From positions 60,832 through 124,831 of the forward strand of contig JAKCVP010000404.1 in the NCBI GenBank assembly GCA_023512835.1: DNA of 64,000 nucleotides, given 5' to 3'. A program made the translations under genes and the position numbers. Positions 1 through 9,629 of this stretch are shown here, piece by piece. Every line of letters begins with the position of its first letter. The stretch's first letter is position 1. The stretch comes from Taxillus chinensis. Lineage: Eukaryota; Streptophyta; Magnoliopsida; Santalales; Loranthaceae. The notes beneath the pieces were generated by a model, which was not told where the DNA came from, searched no databases, and was given only the letters and a program-made list of their open reading frames with translations.

Positions 1-312
1 TCGAGGCTGGTGACGGCTGCTAATGAGCTTCCGAAGCTGGGGGTATTTCCCTTTGCATTGCGCAATGTTCTATTTGTTGGCTTCACGGTCTTGGACTGAC
101 AGGTCTTTAGTTCCCCGACGAGCTCCCAGGCTCAGCAGGGATACGGTGGCTGGAACTATGCTCAAGCTTCGGGCACACCGACTGACTTTCGAAACGTATG
201 ACCCTTTTTCCTACCAATGTATCTCCGGCCAGCATCAAGAGCTTCTTGACTGACTTTCCTCCAGGTTCCGCCACCTCCTCCGCCGCCACCTCCAGGTCCA
301 CCTGACTCGTAG
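1..312 (+). CDS. 3' end of a Q/G/Y-rich protein with a polyproline C-terminus (5' end outside the window)
   Basis: I infer three phase-0 exons: <1-42, 103-195 and 265-312 (stop TAG at 310-312). The donors are GTATTT at 43 and GTATGA at 196. The acceptors are CAG at 100-102 and 262-264, each preceded by a CTGAC-type branch site. The readable product is about 60 residues. It has a charged helix-like start, then a Gln/Gly/Tyr/Trp-rich stretch, then eight prolines in a row before GPPDS. This composition is common at the tails of RNA-binding or adaptor proteins, but no domain lies inside the window, so I do not name a function. Splicing is by eye; the agreement of phases, donors and branch sites is the main support. 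Confidence 0.42.
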
Positions 313-984
313 CTTACTCACTGACCAGTTGCGCAGCGCTCGATTTCATGTGCTGACTGACAAAGAAAAGTCTGGCTACGGTCTGACACTAGATCTTTAT
401 GCATGCTTCAGACCTCAAGTGGAAACTAACAGCTCCAAGCTTGCCAAATGCTTCCTGTTTCTCGATACTGAATTCTCACAGGCGCACCCGATTGTATGCG
501 TTGCCGTACACTAGCCAACGTACAGGTGCTTTACGACAGTCGAAGGCTTGTTGTCAGGCTAGATAGTCACGAGCTACGTCAATCAGACGAGATGCAAATG
601 AAAGAAAAAATTAGAAACAAATGCAAAGGTCATTCCGCCTTGGGCTACTCGTCTTGTAGTCGTGTCTTTTGAGTGAAGTTGCGAGGGTCGTGACGGTTTC
701 ACATGTCAGAGATGTCAAATGACTTACAGTTGTTCCCCATGGGGTAAGCGAGCTACCTAAATCTTGTCTGATCTGGTGCTTGGCGTACATTTGCTGAGGG
801 CTGGAACCGACGCTGATCAACCCCATCGCTTTCTCTCCTCTCTCTCCACATCGCTTGACAGCATCCGCCTGTATGACCAGTGCGCCCATGACCCATTCCT
901 TTGTCAACAGCTTCTGATCAACCCTCTGCCGCTCCCCAGAAATTCTCTTCGAAGGCCCTTGAAAAGGGAACACGCGTCGCCATC
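313..984. other. intergenic, 3' flank and upstream region of the DUF3984-like gene
   Basis: There is no convincing coding exon on either strand. A pyrimidine-rich patch near 826-850 is typical of a fungal promoter or 5' leader. The open frame that runs upstream of the downstream gene from 764 has untypical protein composition and is taken as leader and intron. Confidence 0.5.
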
Positions 985-2140
985 ATGGACGTATGTTCAA
1001 CCAGCCCTCCGCAACCCAGACAAGACAAATGAACTAACAATGCACTTCAACAAGTCCTCCCGCCGTCGTCGCTCCCGCAGTAATCTCCATTTAAATCTTG
1101 CACCTCTTCAGCAGCTCTCCTCGCCTACGGCCGACGATTCCCCAGCTACATACGATGCATCAGGGCCCCGCTCCAGCTACATTGCCGGCAAGTCCGCGCC
1201 CACAACCCCAGGCATCCTATCTCGCACTGCAAGCGGGAAATCACTCTCTTCACGCTCATACACACATCTTGCCTTTGCCGACTTCCACGAGCGCCCCGCC
1301 GGCGGCGGAGATGATCTCTCCGGCTCATCACTGCTAAAGAGTAAGAGCACCACTGGTCTCGCGAAAAAGACGAAAAAGGGCAAGGCAAGGAAGAGCGGGG
1401 ATGACGAGTGGTTCTCGCGCATTGGCGCTGCAGTCGCAGGCGAGACGAGAGAATCCAAGGGTCAGAACTGGCTCATGACGCGCGCGAGCAGTACGAGTCT
1501 CGTTGCCCTGGGCGACGAAGACAGTCCAGATGAAGAGCGGCGCGCAGCAGCGCCCAAAAGCCGACGGAACAGTCGGGGATCTGAGCGGTCGGGGGGTAGG
1601 AGTCGGCCTCCTAGTCGGCCGCAGAGCGCATACCAGAGTCGGCGGGGGAGTCGTGTGGGGAGTCGTGTTGACTTGGCTACTATGACGCCTACGTGGCGAA
1701 GCGAGATGGAGGCTTCGGGCGGAGACTATTTTGGCGGTCAGCAGCCTCGAGGCAAAGGCTTTGATGGGCCTGACTTTGTGGAAGATGAAGAAGAGGAAGA
1801 GGTCAAGGACGATGGCAAGGAGGACGGAGAGAGCGATAGAGATGAAGATGACGAGATCGCAGAACTGGCTGGCTATCGAGGATGGGGTTTTGGTGCATTC
1901 GTTGATCGCTTGATCGGGTGGAATCTCTTTGACGTCGAAGGAACAGAGGAGGAAGAGGAAGAGGAGAAACGTCCTGCGCGAGCCAAAGAAGGGTTGAGCG
2001 GAGGCAGCAACGTCGGTCTACGGGAAATCGTGGCTTCTGACAGAGCTGACGAGCGCGCAAGAGAAGAACAGGTCGAAAAGGGTCAAGCGTGGAAGGATGC
2101 TGCTTGGCTGCTGAGCGTGGCATCTAAAGTCGTATTCTAA
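985..2140 (+). CDS. DUF3984-like fungal protein, low complexity and acidic
   Basis: Model: exons 985-990 (ATG GAC) and 1055-2140, 363 aa. The 64-nt intron starts GTATGT, has an AACTAAC branch site and ends AAG. An unspliced start at 1040 in the same frame is possible, but the spliced start puts a basic MDSSRRRRSRSN directly before 'LHLNLAPL', which is how I remember DUF3984 proteins starting. Other family-like marks are 'SYIAGKSAPTTPGILSR' near the N-terminus and a conserved C-terminal 'YRGWGFGAFVDRLIGWNLF'. Between them lie Ser/Arg-rich segments and two acidic runs at roughly residues 245-272 and 298-306. No catalytic domain is visible and the role is unknown. The 3' end is 30 bp from the convergent Med18 gene, so the transcripts probably overlap. 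Confidence 0.72.
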
Positions 2141-2170
2141 GTCTTGTACGGAATTCGATCTTGTTGATCG

Positions 2171-2954
2171 CTACCGTACTCTTGTGTCGAGCGACAGTCT
2201 ATCTACCACTTGAAAGTCGAGACAGCCTTTGAACATATCCTTCAGCTTCAGTAGCTCTGATGTCCCCTGCTTGAGGAGATCCGGATCTTTGCCGTCGCTA
2301 AGGCGGACGTAAGCTTGTAGTATGTAGCCCCCATGCTCGTCGAGCGGCTTCACCTGATTAAGCAATGGAATGCCCTTGCTGGTAGCATCAAGCGCGTCTG
2401 TCCGCATGATTCGAAAGAGATGTAGCACCACATCGCCGTAGACAAATCTATGTCCATCCAGTAGATAGTCCCTCATAGGCCTATGCTGTGTCAGCCTTGA
2501 TCTCGCTCTGAAACATATCGATCGAATGGACTCACAGATAACCTAGACCCTTCATGAATTCAAAGACATCTCCGGCTTGGACCGCCGTCCGACTTGCGGC
2601 TCTGCTCGTGACGTCTTTCTTCCCTGCCTCGGGGATGTCATACCAAAGTACGCTCCAATCGAGATCTGCGTCTGCCCGCACGTCAGCGTCGGGCTGCTCA
2701 GTCTCACACACAACTTGCAAGTAGTAGACCTCGCCGATGCTTTGCGCCTGACGCGCAGCTTTGGCCGCGTCAATGACAGACTGAGAACCACCCTGCTTGG
2801 CAATCTGTCGCTCAGGTTTTCGAGCAGGCTGGAAGACGTAATGGCGCTCCAAGAGTGCTACTGGATCGTGCGAGCAAAGGCCAGCAAGTATGGATAGGAT
2901 CTGATGGTGGCGATGATGAGATAGGCTTGCATGGAGCGAAAGCTCGTGGTGCAT
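2171..2954 (-). CDS. MED18: Mediator of RNA polymerase II transcription subunit 18 (Med18/Srb5)
   Basis: Complement of exons 2171-2480 and 2536-2954, 242 aa. The 55-nt intron has donor GTGAGT and acceptor TAG. The start at 2954 gives 'MHHELSLHASL', matching the usual 'MHEL.L.AS' start of fungal Med18. An in-frame upstream start at 3011 would add 19 atypical residues. The second exon carries the recognisable C-terminal signature: 'HRFVYGDVVLHLFRI', then 'AYVRLSDG', then 'LLKLKDMFKG', ending 'DRLSLDTRVR'. Med18 forms the movable jaw of the Mediator head with Med20 and helps contact Pol II and control initiation and termination. It acts in the nucleus. Convergent with the upstream DUF3984-like gene; shares a 783-bp divergent promoter with PNKP. 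Confidence 0.88.
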
Positions 2955-3737
2955 TCTGGTGCAAGGTCCGTTGCAGGTGCCTGCAGAGGTGTCCGAGATA
3001 CGAGTGGTCAATGATGAAACTCGCGAGGTGTGCGCGATGTGCCTGCTCGTCCCTGTGCTTCCTGGTACATTGAAAGTGTAGAGACCAGACGATTGGCATT
3101 CAGCAGGCCCGGGTCAGGCTTTGGGATCCAGGTCTCATGCGATGGTGAAGCGTTCCGCGTCTTCGATCTCGATGATTATGATCTCTGTATTCAGAGTGAA
3201 ACCACGGTCCATGAAGCGAAATCGTCTGTACTTCGCAATCTATTGTCAAATGTGTATGATAGCGATCGCCGCCCTTGAAGGACAGGAAGTAGGAGGTGAG
3301 GGTAGGCATCTGATCAGGGTCACTGGATGGGGCGGGCCGCAGCGTGCGCGGTCCTTTTAAGTCAAAAACGCAGGTGCTGTACTTGCAACCAGCGCTATCC
3401 AACCTCAGCTCACTCCGACTCGACCTCGTGCTTTGTCCGTCATCTTGCTTGGTCAAGATAATTCGAGACATTGAACGAGATACGAGAGTTGCCACGCTTC
3501 CATTTGGTCCTCCACAGAATGTTGGACCTGTTGACTTAGCGCAGAACCTCAAGTCAGCCGTCATCGAAGCACCTGCAACTCGTTGGTTCAATCTCGGTCG
3601 AGGTCTCACTCAGCATCATCAGCTCGACCTGCTGCTTGATGCCCAAGTTAGCCGCTGCCGTGAAATGCTCCGCAGCTACCTTCCGTTCCATTATCAGACC
3701 ACCAGGCGGCGCCATTGTCCTAGGACGCCTCGGCACG
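2955..3737. promoter_or_regulatory. divergent intergenic region between MED18 and the PNKP gene
   Basis: Presumed bidirectional promoter. Open frames here (for example 3100-3609 minus) have no recognisable protein character. The last 99 nt (3639-3737) are in frame with PNKP and could encode an N-terminal extension, reported as a finding. Confidence 0.5.
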
Positions 3738-5414
3738 ATGTCTCAGCATAAGCGGCGAGCCAGCACAAGCAGAGCGGTTTCACCACCACCTCTAAAACGA
3801 CAATCTACGTCGAGCGCACCAAGCAAGTCAATGACTCAGTCCGATAGTGATCCACACGTCCAACCACACAAGGCAGCAAACCCCGCAGTCGCCAACTTCT
3901 TCACGCCAACATCGCAGAAACCACCAAAGAGGGTCTCGTGGGCGACGATTCATGAGACCCTGCTTGTAGCGAGACATGTTGCGACACTCGTGCATACAGA
4001 TCCTGCAGGAAAGATCAAGATCGCAGCATTTGATCTGGTATGTCGCTCAAGCCTCACTCGATGAGACGAGGACCCATGTCACGGCCAATACTCATCACTC
4101 TAGGATTCTACACTGATCGTACCAAAGTCGGGAAAAAAGTTCGCCAAAGACGCTGGCGACTGGAAGTGGTGGCACAGTTGTGTTCCACAGAGGCTCAAGG
4201 AGCTCCATAATGACGGGTACGTGCGACAGACTGCATCTCTGCGGTGGGCCAGAAGAGGGAATCAAGCATAACGTTCACAAGGTTTCGAGTGATAGTCATA
4301 TCCAACCAGGCAGGCTTGAGTCTTCGAAAGAACTCGAAAACGGCAAAGTCAGATCAGAAACGGGTGTCAGATTTCAAACAGCGCGTAGAGGCAATCCTCG
4401 ATAGCCTCGACCTGCCCATTACTGTGTATGCGGCAACAGAACACGATGAGTATCGCAAGCCCCGCACGGGGACATGGCGCGAGGTTCTAGAAGATCTTGA
4501 TGTTGACAAACCAGAGCTGGTAGACTGCGAAGGCTCAATGTTTGTCGGAGATGCGGGTGGCCGGTTGAAGAACGACGGACTAGGTGGAGACGATTTCTCT
4601 ACTTCCGATCGAGACTTTGCGGCGAATATCGGTATTGCGTACCACACGCCAGAAGAGTTTTTCCTGCAAGAGAAGCCTCGCGAGTTTTCCAGGCCATTTG
4701 AGCCTACGCGCTTCCTTGGTGGAGCGGCGGAGAATACAGGACCGAGTAAGTGCCCTGACCGAGGACTATACGTCCAAATACTACTGATTCGATGGCTGAC
4801 GCAGGCTGCCTTTTTGGCTGAAAAGAATTTGAATTTAACAAAGTGGCAGAGGTAGAGCTAGTCCTTTTCTGTGGCAGTCCTGGGTCCGGCAAGTCGACGC
4901 TGTACTGGAGGCGCTTTGAAGGGCTAGGCTACGCGAGAGTCAACCAAGACAAGCTCGGGACGCGACAGAAATGCCTGGCGAAAGCCGCCGAGCTTCTAGA
5001 GGCGCGCCAGTCTGTTGTAGTAGGTGAGTTGCGCGGGGCTACCAGATTCAAACATGTACGGGGCAGCTGGACAAGCAGCAGCTGACGCGAGAACACGCAG
5101 ATAATACCAATGCGGACGCGGAGACGCGGAAGCAATGGGTGTCATTGGCAAGCAAATTTGAAGGGGTGGTGGCACGATGCGTGCGGCTGACGACGGATGC
5201 GCGGGTGTGTGAACACAATAATGCAGTTCGCGCGTTCAACGCGTCGCTGAACCCGGAGCAGCGCGAGATGCTGCCGCGCGTGGCATTCACAGGCTTCAAG
5301 GCGCGGCTGCAGGAGCCCAGGGTGGAGGAGGGCTTCCACGACATTGTCGAGGTAGACTTTTCGTGGGAGGGGACGGAAAGGGAGCGCAGGATCTGGGAGA
5401 AATTCTGGAGCTAA
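3738..5414 (+). CDS. pnk1: bifunctional polynucleotide 3'-phosphatase/5'-kinase (PNKP)
   Basis: Five exons: 3738-4037, 4104-4216, 4282-4745, 4826-5023, 5101-5414; 462 aa. It processes damaged DNA ends for base-excision and strand-break repair by removing 3'-phosphates and phosphorylating 5'-OH ends. A PCNA- or NLS-like basic N-terminus is followed by the HAD phosphatase domain with motif DLDST at residues 99-103 (split by intron 1), 'ILSNQAG'-type motif II (here VIVISNQAG), and 'MFVGDAGGR'. The kinase domain follows, with Walker A GSPGSGKST at residues 309-317 and a conserved 'DNTN' at the start of the last exon. The FHA domain of animal PNKP is absent, as is usual in fungi. Introns 2 and 3 appear to end in AAG. 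An in-frame ATG at 3639 could give a longer isoform. Family assignment is firm; the exon borders are hand-derived but keep frame throughout. Confidence 0.92.
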
Positions 5415-5785
5415 GCCCTGGACAGGAAGCGACGGAGATCAATTGCCAGAGGCAGCGGCAGGGCGTGCGTTGGAGTCATGGACCGGACCATCGGGGAAGA
5501 GTAGCGACACAGGACAGCCGTTATTAGGCAGGCTGGCAGGCAGAGAGGTAGCGGCTGGGGAAGGCAGCGAGCCGGCGAAAATGCGCATGGCGAGGACCAC
5601 AGGCGAAGGGCATCGAGGTGCAGCGGACCTTGCAGAGGAGTGCAGCAAGCATCGTGGGCCATCGGAATCGACGTGCTGCGAGCTGCACGGGCATGACTGG
5701 GGGCATGACTGTAAGAGAATCATCATCAGCAGCCAGCAGGCGGCCTTTCTCTCACCGACGAACAGCGTAAGAGTAGGTGCAGCAG

Positions 5786-5809
5786 AGAGCAGCAGCAGCA
5801 GCAGCAGCA
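5786..5809. repeat. AGC trinucleotide microsatellite
   Basis: Near-perfect AGC repeats followed by AAC/GAC-interrupted units up to about 5822. It lies outside the coding exons I support. Confidence 0.85.
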
Positions 5810-6271
5810 ACAGCGACAGCGAGGGCGGCCGGCTCCCGACAGAGGCGTGACGATAGCGGCGGCGGTGTAGGCGGGGAGAAGCCACGGCTGTATTTGATTA
5901 TTCCCAGTGATTCCAAGACGGGACTCACTCTGCCCAGCCTCGTCGAGGGCCAGCCTGAGCGCATCGTATCGCCCTTCCATCATCGATCTGCGCAGGCCGT
6001 TGCCGTCGAATTCTCCACTGCAGTCAACTGCCGGGGCCCCCGGGCCACAGTCTAGCCATCGATTCGGTCAAGCACCAGGCACCGCAGAGCCACAAGGCCA
6101 GCTGCATTATCATTACTATCGACTAGCCCTCGCCGCCCGACACTGGCCTGACTCTGACCTGCAATACATCCGGATCGCGTGTGAGGACCCGAGTGTGCGT
6201 GTGCGCGTGTGCGTTCCAGGAAAAAGGCAGCAAAAGGACAGCCAGGCAGGCACGTCCCACCAGCGATATCG

Positions 6272-6338
6272 ACTGCTGTTGTTGTTGCTGCTGCTGTTGC
6301 TGCTCCTGCTCCTGCTCCTGCTCCTGCTGCTGCTGCTA
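6272..6338. repeat. CTG/TTG/CTC trinucleotide tract
   Basis: Imperfect trinucleotide tract of about 22 units in the presumed leader of the gene at 6983. It is opposite in sense to the AGC tract about 460 nt upstream. Confidence 0.85.
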
Positions 6339-6982
6339 CACACTTACGCCGTCCGTCGGTCCAACAGATTCTTCAGCCTGCCACGTCCAACCCGATTTTT
6401 CTCCCACCTACCTGCACCTCCCGTCACCTGCCTTACTGCAAACTCTGGTTCCATCTATTCCCACCCTCTTCCCTCTCCAATCTGCTGCTGCACATCCTCC
6501 ACCTCCCAGCACTGCCACCCGCTCTACTGCATCCCTACCGCCCATCGCCTGTCGCTTATACGCTGGTCCTCGCCCCTCCTGGTAGCTGGCAACTCAAAAT
6601 ACCCTTCTCGATTGGAGCTCCTACTTCCGTCTTCAGCTACCGCAAGCTCTATTTTCACCACCCTGCCCCGCCCCATTGGCTGTCCTCTGCGACTTTCCAG
6701 CGAATGCCAATACACGCCAGCAGACACCGACAGCGCCCCGACATACGGTAGTCACCGCGTCCTCAAGTCGCCATGCGCGAGCTGAGGCCTCTGCTCCTGC
6801 CTGAGCGTCTGCGCATCAATACGGCCGACTGCTGCCCATCCACTCACCAAGCAACTCTCGACGACGCTTCCGAAGCGCGTGCCTCGGCTTGCTCACACTC
6901 CCGCCAGTCGTCAATCCAGTCCAATGAGCCTTCGCCCTCGCCCTCGCAGACCTTCTCGTCCACCGCGCGTACTCACCAACGC

Positions 6983-8533
6983 ATGAGCAGTTCCACGTCA
7001 TCCCGTTCTGCATCACCACCACGACATGACCTTCCAGACCTCCCTCAAAAGCGGACCGCCCCCACCCCCACCCTTCCAAACGTTCAGGAGGATCCCATGG
7101 AGCGTGAAGCCTACGAACACTCACATCACCAGACTAGCAGCATCCGATCCGCCCCTGCCTCTGCTATCAACCCCTACCCTGATACCAGTGCGCTGAAGTC
7201 GCCCGCGCGCTCCTATCACTTTGGCAGTAACCGCTCCAGCTACGTGGACTTTCCATCGCCAGCCGACTACGACTCCATGCGCGATGGATTCTGCAGCGAC
7301 TCTGAGCTTGCCTTTAATAACCGTCCGGAAAGGCGCAGGCGCTCCGGCGACTCGACATTCAACAACATTGCGTCGCGTGTCATTACCAGGTTTCCCAGCC
7401 TGACCAAAAGATCGCGCGAACGCAAGCGTGCTTCGACTGTTTCCAGCGGCATTCATTCGCCAACATCTCCCTATGAATGGGACCGTCAGTCACCCATCGC
7501 ACCCTCTCCTCGCACAGGACGCAGCAGGTCCACATCACGTGCCCGCTCAATGTTCCGCCGAAGCGGCGAACTGGGAGAAGACCGGGATGCAGATGCAGAC
7601 TTCCCAACAGCGATTGAGACAATTGCCGAAGACGAATCAGACTCGGTAGCTGGATCAGAGGTGCCGGTAGACGTGGAGCCCACAGAAGAAGAGGCCGATG
7701 GAGGTGATGACTATGTGCGCATCTCAACGCCTCTGCTTCCACCTCTGATGCCCGAGGGTGAGGTTCCAGAGGCGGACATTTCATCTTCGACGCTCCAGTC
7801 GGAAGTGAGCTCACCGACAATGGCCACATCTTACTTTCCGCCAGCGCCCTCCCTGAAAAATTCACCTAGAGGGACGCCGCTCCATTCGACGGTTGTGTCG
7901 CCCACGCTGTCGAAGAGAACGTCGACAAACTCGTTTTCGTCACGGCAGGTGTCGGGTAAATACATTGCGTCTTCCGACATTCCGCCCATACAAATCAGCG
8001 AAATATCGCAGGATCCGTGGTCGGACAAGCTTGGTCATGCAAACTTCACCATTGAGCCGGAGCCGTACATGCCGGCGATTGCCACGCGACAGACATGTGA
8101 ACAGCTCCTCACAGATTGGGAGCATGCCCGTCGGGAATATTCGCGGCATCTTCATCGCACCGTTGAACACTTTGGCACGACGTCGCAGACGTATCAGATG
8201 ACGGAGCAAAAGTGGAGCAGCATTGACAAGCTCTGGCGCGACTGCTATGTCAGTCTCCTGGGACACGCCGTTCGCGCGGGCGAGGTGGCTGCCAACGAGC
8301 TCCCGAGCGAACCCGCGGCCCTGACGAAGATGCCCTCGATGCACGACGGTCGCAATGAAGGCAAATTCCCACAGATGGGCGACGAAGACATTGTAGGGCC
8401 GATGGCCAAAGCATTGCCGGTCAACAACAGCGCGCAGACTGAGCAGGCTCAGTATCTGGAGCAGAAGCCGTCCCGGAGATGGCAGCAGCTGAAGCTATTC
8501 CTCTTCCCGAGCTCCTTACTTGGAAGGATATAA
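6983..8533 (+). CDS. serine/proline-rich conserved fungal protein of unknown function
   Basis: Single exon, 516 aa from the ATG at 6983. The same frame opens with an ATG at 6773, giving 586 aa. The shorter start is preferred because it begins 'MSSSTSSRSASPPR', whereas the extra 70 residues look like translated leader. The N-terminal two thirds are Ser/Pro/Arg-rich and probably disordered, with phosphorylation-like SP and RxxS sites and an acidic stretch around residues 210-240. The C-terminal third is the conserved part. It contains 'DPWSDKLGHANFTIEPEPY' followed by a helical segment rich in His, Tyr and Glu around 'EHARREYSRHLHRTVEHFG'. I recognise this block from uncharacterised proteins of other filamentous ascomycetes (from memory) but know no function. 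No membrane segment or signal peptide is visible. Confidence 0.8.
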   Translation: MSSSTSSRSASPPRHDLPDLPQKRTAPTPTLPNVQEDPMEREAYEHSHHQTSSIRSAPASAINPYPDTSALKSPARSYHFGSNRSSYVDFPSPADYDSMRDGFCSDSELAFNNRPERRRRSGDSTFNNIASRVITRFPSLTKRSRERKRASTVSSGIHSPTSPYEWDRQSPIAPSPRTGRSRSTSRARSMFRRSGELGEDRDADADFPTAIETIAEDESDSVAGSEVPVDVEPTEEEADGGDDYVRISTPLLPPLMPEGEVPEADISSSTLQSEVSSPTMATSYFPPAPSLKNSPRGTPLHSTVVSPTLSKRTSTNSFSSRQVSGKYIASSDIPPIQISEISQDPWSDKLGHANFTIEPEPYMPAIATRQTCEQLLTDWEHARREYSRHLHRTVEHFGTTSQTYQMTEQKWSSIDKLWRDCYVSLLGHAVRAGEVAANELPSEPAALTKMPSMHDGRNEGKFPQMGDEDIVGPMAKALPVNNSAQTEQAQYLEQKPSRRWQQLKLFLFPSSLLGRI

Positions 8534-9629
8534 TCTTTTACGACAACATTATTTTAATACGCCAGGGACAAATTGAATGGCAGTGACGAACGAATTTCAT
8601 ATGTACAGGCGGGACGCGGGCAATGGTCAGCATGAGACGACGACGTAAGCAGGCTATTCACAAGTGTACAGTAACATGAGTGGATACTCGCGGTAGCTCC
8701 CTGAAATTGAGCACAAGAGGAGACTCGAGGGCGGAGATTGTCCGGGACGGGCAAAAGCACAAAGCCAAGGATCTAGACAATGGCCCAACCTCTTCCATAC
8801 GGCAGCACTGCTTAATTGTGATGACGACCCTATCGAAACCGTAGCAAGCAGGATAGCCGTTGCCGGGCCGTTTGCTGCTAGTGGGATCTGGCTGGGTGGT
8901 GTCATTTTGGCGAACAACCCACAAGTCACTGCCACTGTCTACCTACTGTAGGTTGGTACGGCATTACCATTATCTACCCACGCACGTGCTCGCTCTCCGT
9001 CCCATCTTCTCTGTCGTCTCCCGACACCCATGTGAGCGCATCATCGGCCTCTGAAATGGCGGAATGGCGCTGCAGAGGAGCAGTCATGTGTGAGTTTGTG
9101 CGAGAGAGGCGGGCGGCTGAGCGCCAGGCATGGAAACAAGCTGGGTGCCGCTGCAGGCTGGTGGGCCTTTGTCGCCGCATTTGTTGGACGATCGTGTGCT
9201 GCTTTATCATCATCATCATCCTTCCGTGCCTTCTTCCAGAACAGACCGCAATCTCTCCCTGCTTTGCTTCATTCCTACATCCCAGCCATCCCCCCCCTCC
9301 TTCTCTGACTCCTCTTTGACTTTTCTTCCTACGCACTCTCTTCACGCCTCGCGTACCTGCATCACCGCCCTTCCACCCTTTCCAACTCCCGAGGCCCCTC
9401 CGGGACAATAACGTTCGTTCCAGTCCGCCGTTTCAGCGTCCATCCTCGCACATCCGTGCCCTCGTCGTACCCTACACTACCGCCAGCACCCACTCCTCGT
9501 CCCGCCCCCACGGTATTGGCCCGCCTCCTTTTACATCGCTCGTTACCTCGCCCCGGAAGCTGTGAGCCCTGTGCACCGTCGCCGACGAATCCCTGCCTCC
9601 CGCTTCCCAGACCGCACCGCCTCATCATC
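8534..9629. promoter_or_regulatory. intergenic region and CT-rich leader of the TCP11-like gene
   Basis: No supported gene. A short TCA run lies near 9207-9222. The stretch 9240-9620 is strongly pyrimidine-rich, as expected for a fungal core promoter and 5' UTR. An in-frame upstream ATG-less extension from 9456 reads as proline-rich leader. Confidence 0.5.

Larger units (their letters stand above)
5415..6982. promoter_or_regulatory. long intergenic region and 5' leader with CAG and CTG tracts
   Basis: About 1.5 kb without a supported gene. It contains an AGC-repeat tract (about 5786-5809), a CTG/TTG/CTC tract (about 6272-6338) and long pyrimidine-rich stretches from 6360 to 6770, typical of a fungal promoter and long leader. 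A leucine-rich frame through the CTG tract is an artefact of the repeat. An ATG at 6773 is in frame with the downstream gene. Confidence 0.5.

Noticed and set aside
3100..3609. Minus frame of 169 codons between MED18 and PNKP
   Set aside because: Arg/Ser-rich without conserved pattern; lies in a divergent promoter and does not join Med18 in a family-consistent way.
5907..6785. Plus frame of 292 codons with a poly-leucine run
   Set aside because: The run is the CTG tract read in one frame; flanking sequence is pyrimidine-rich leader.
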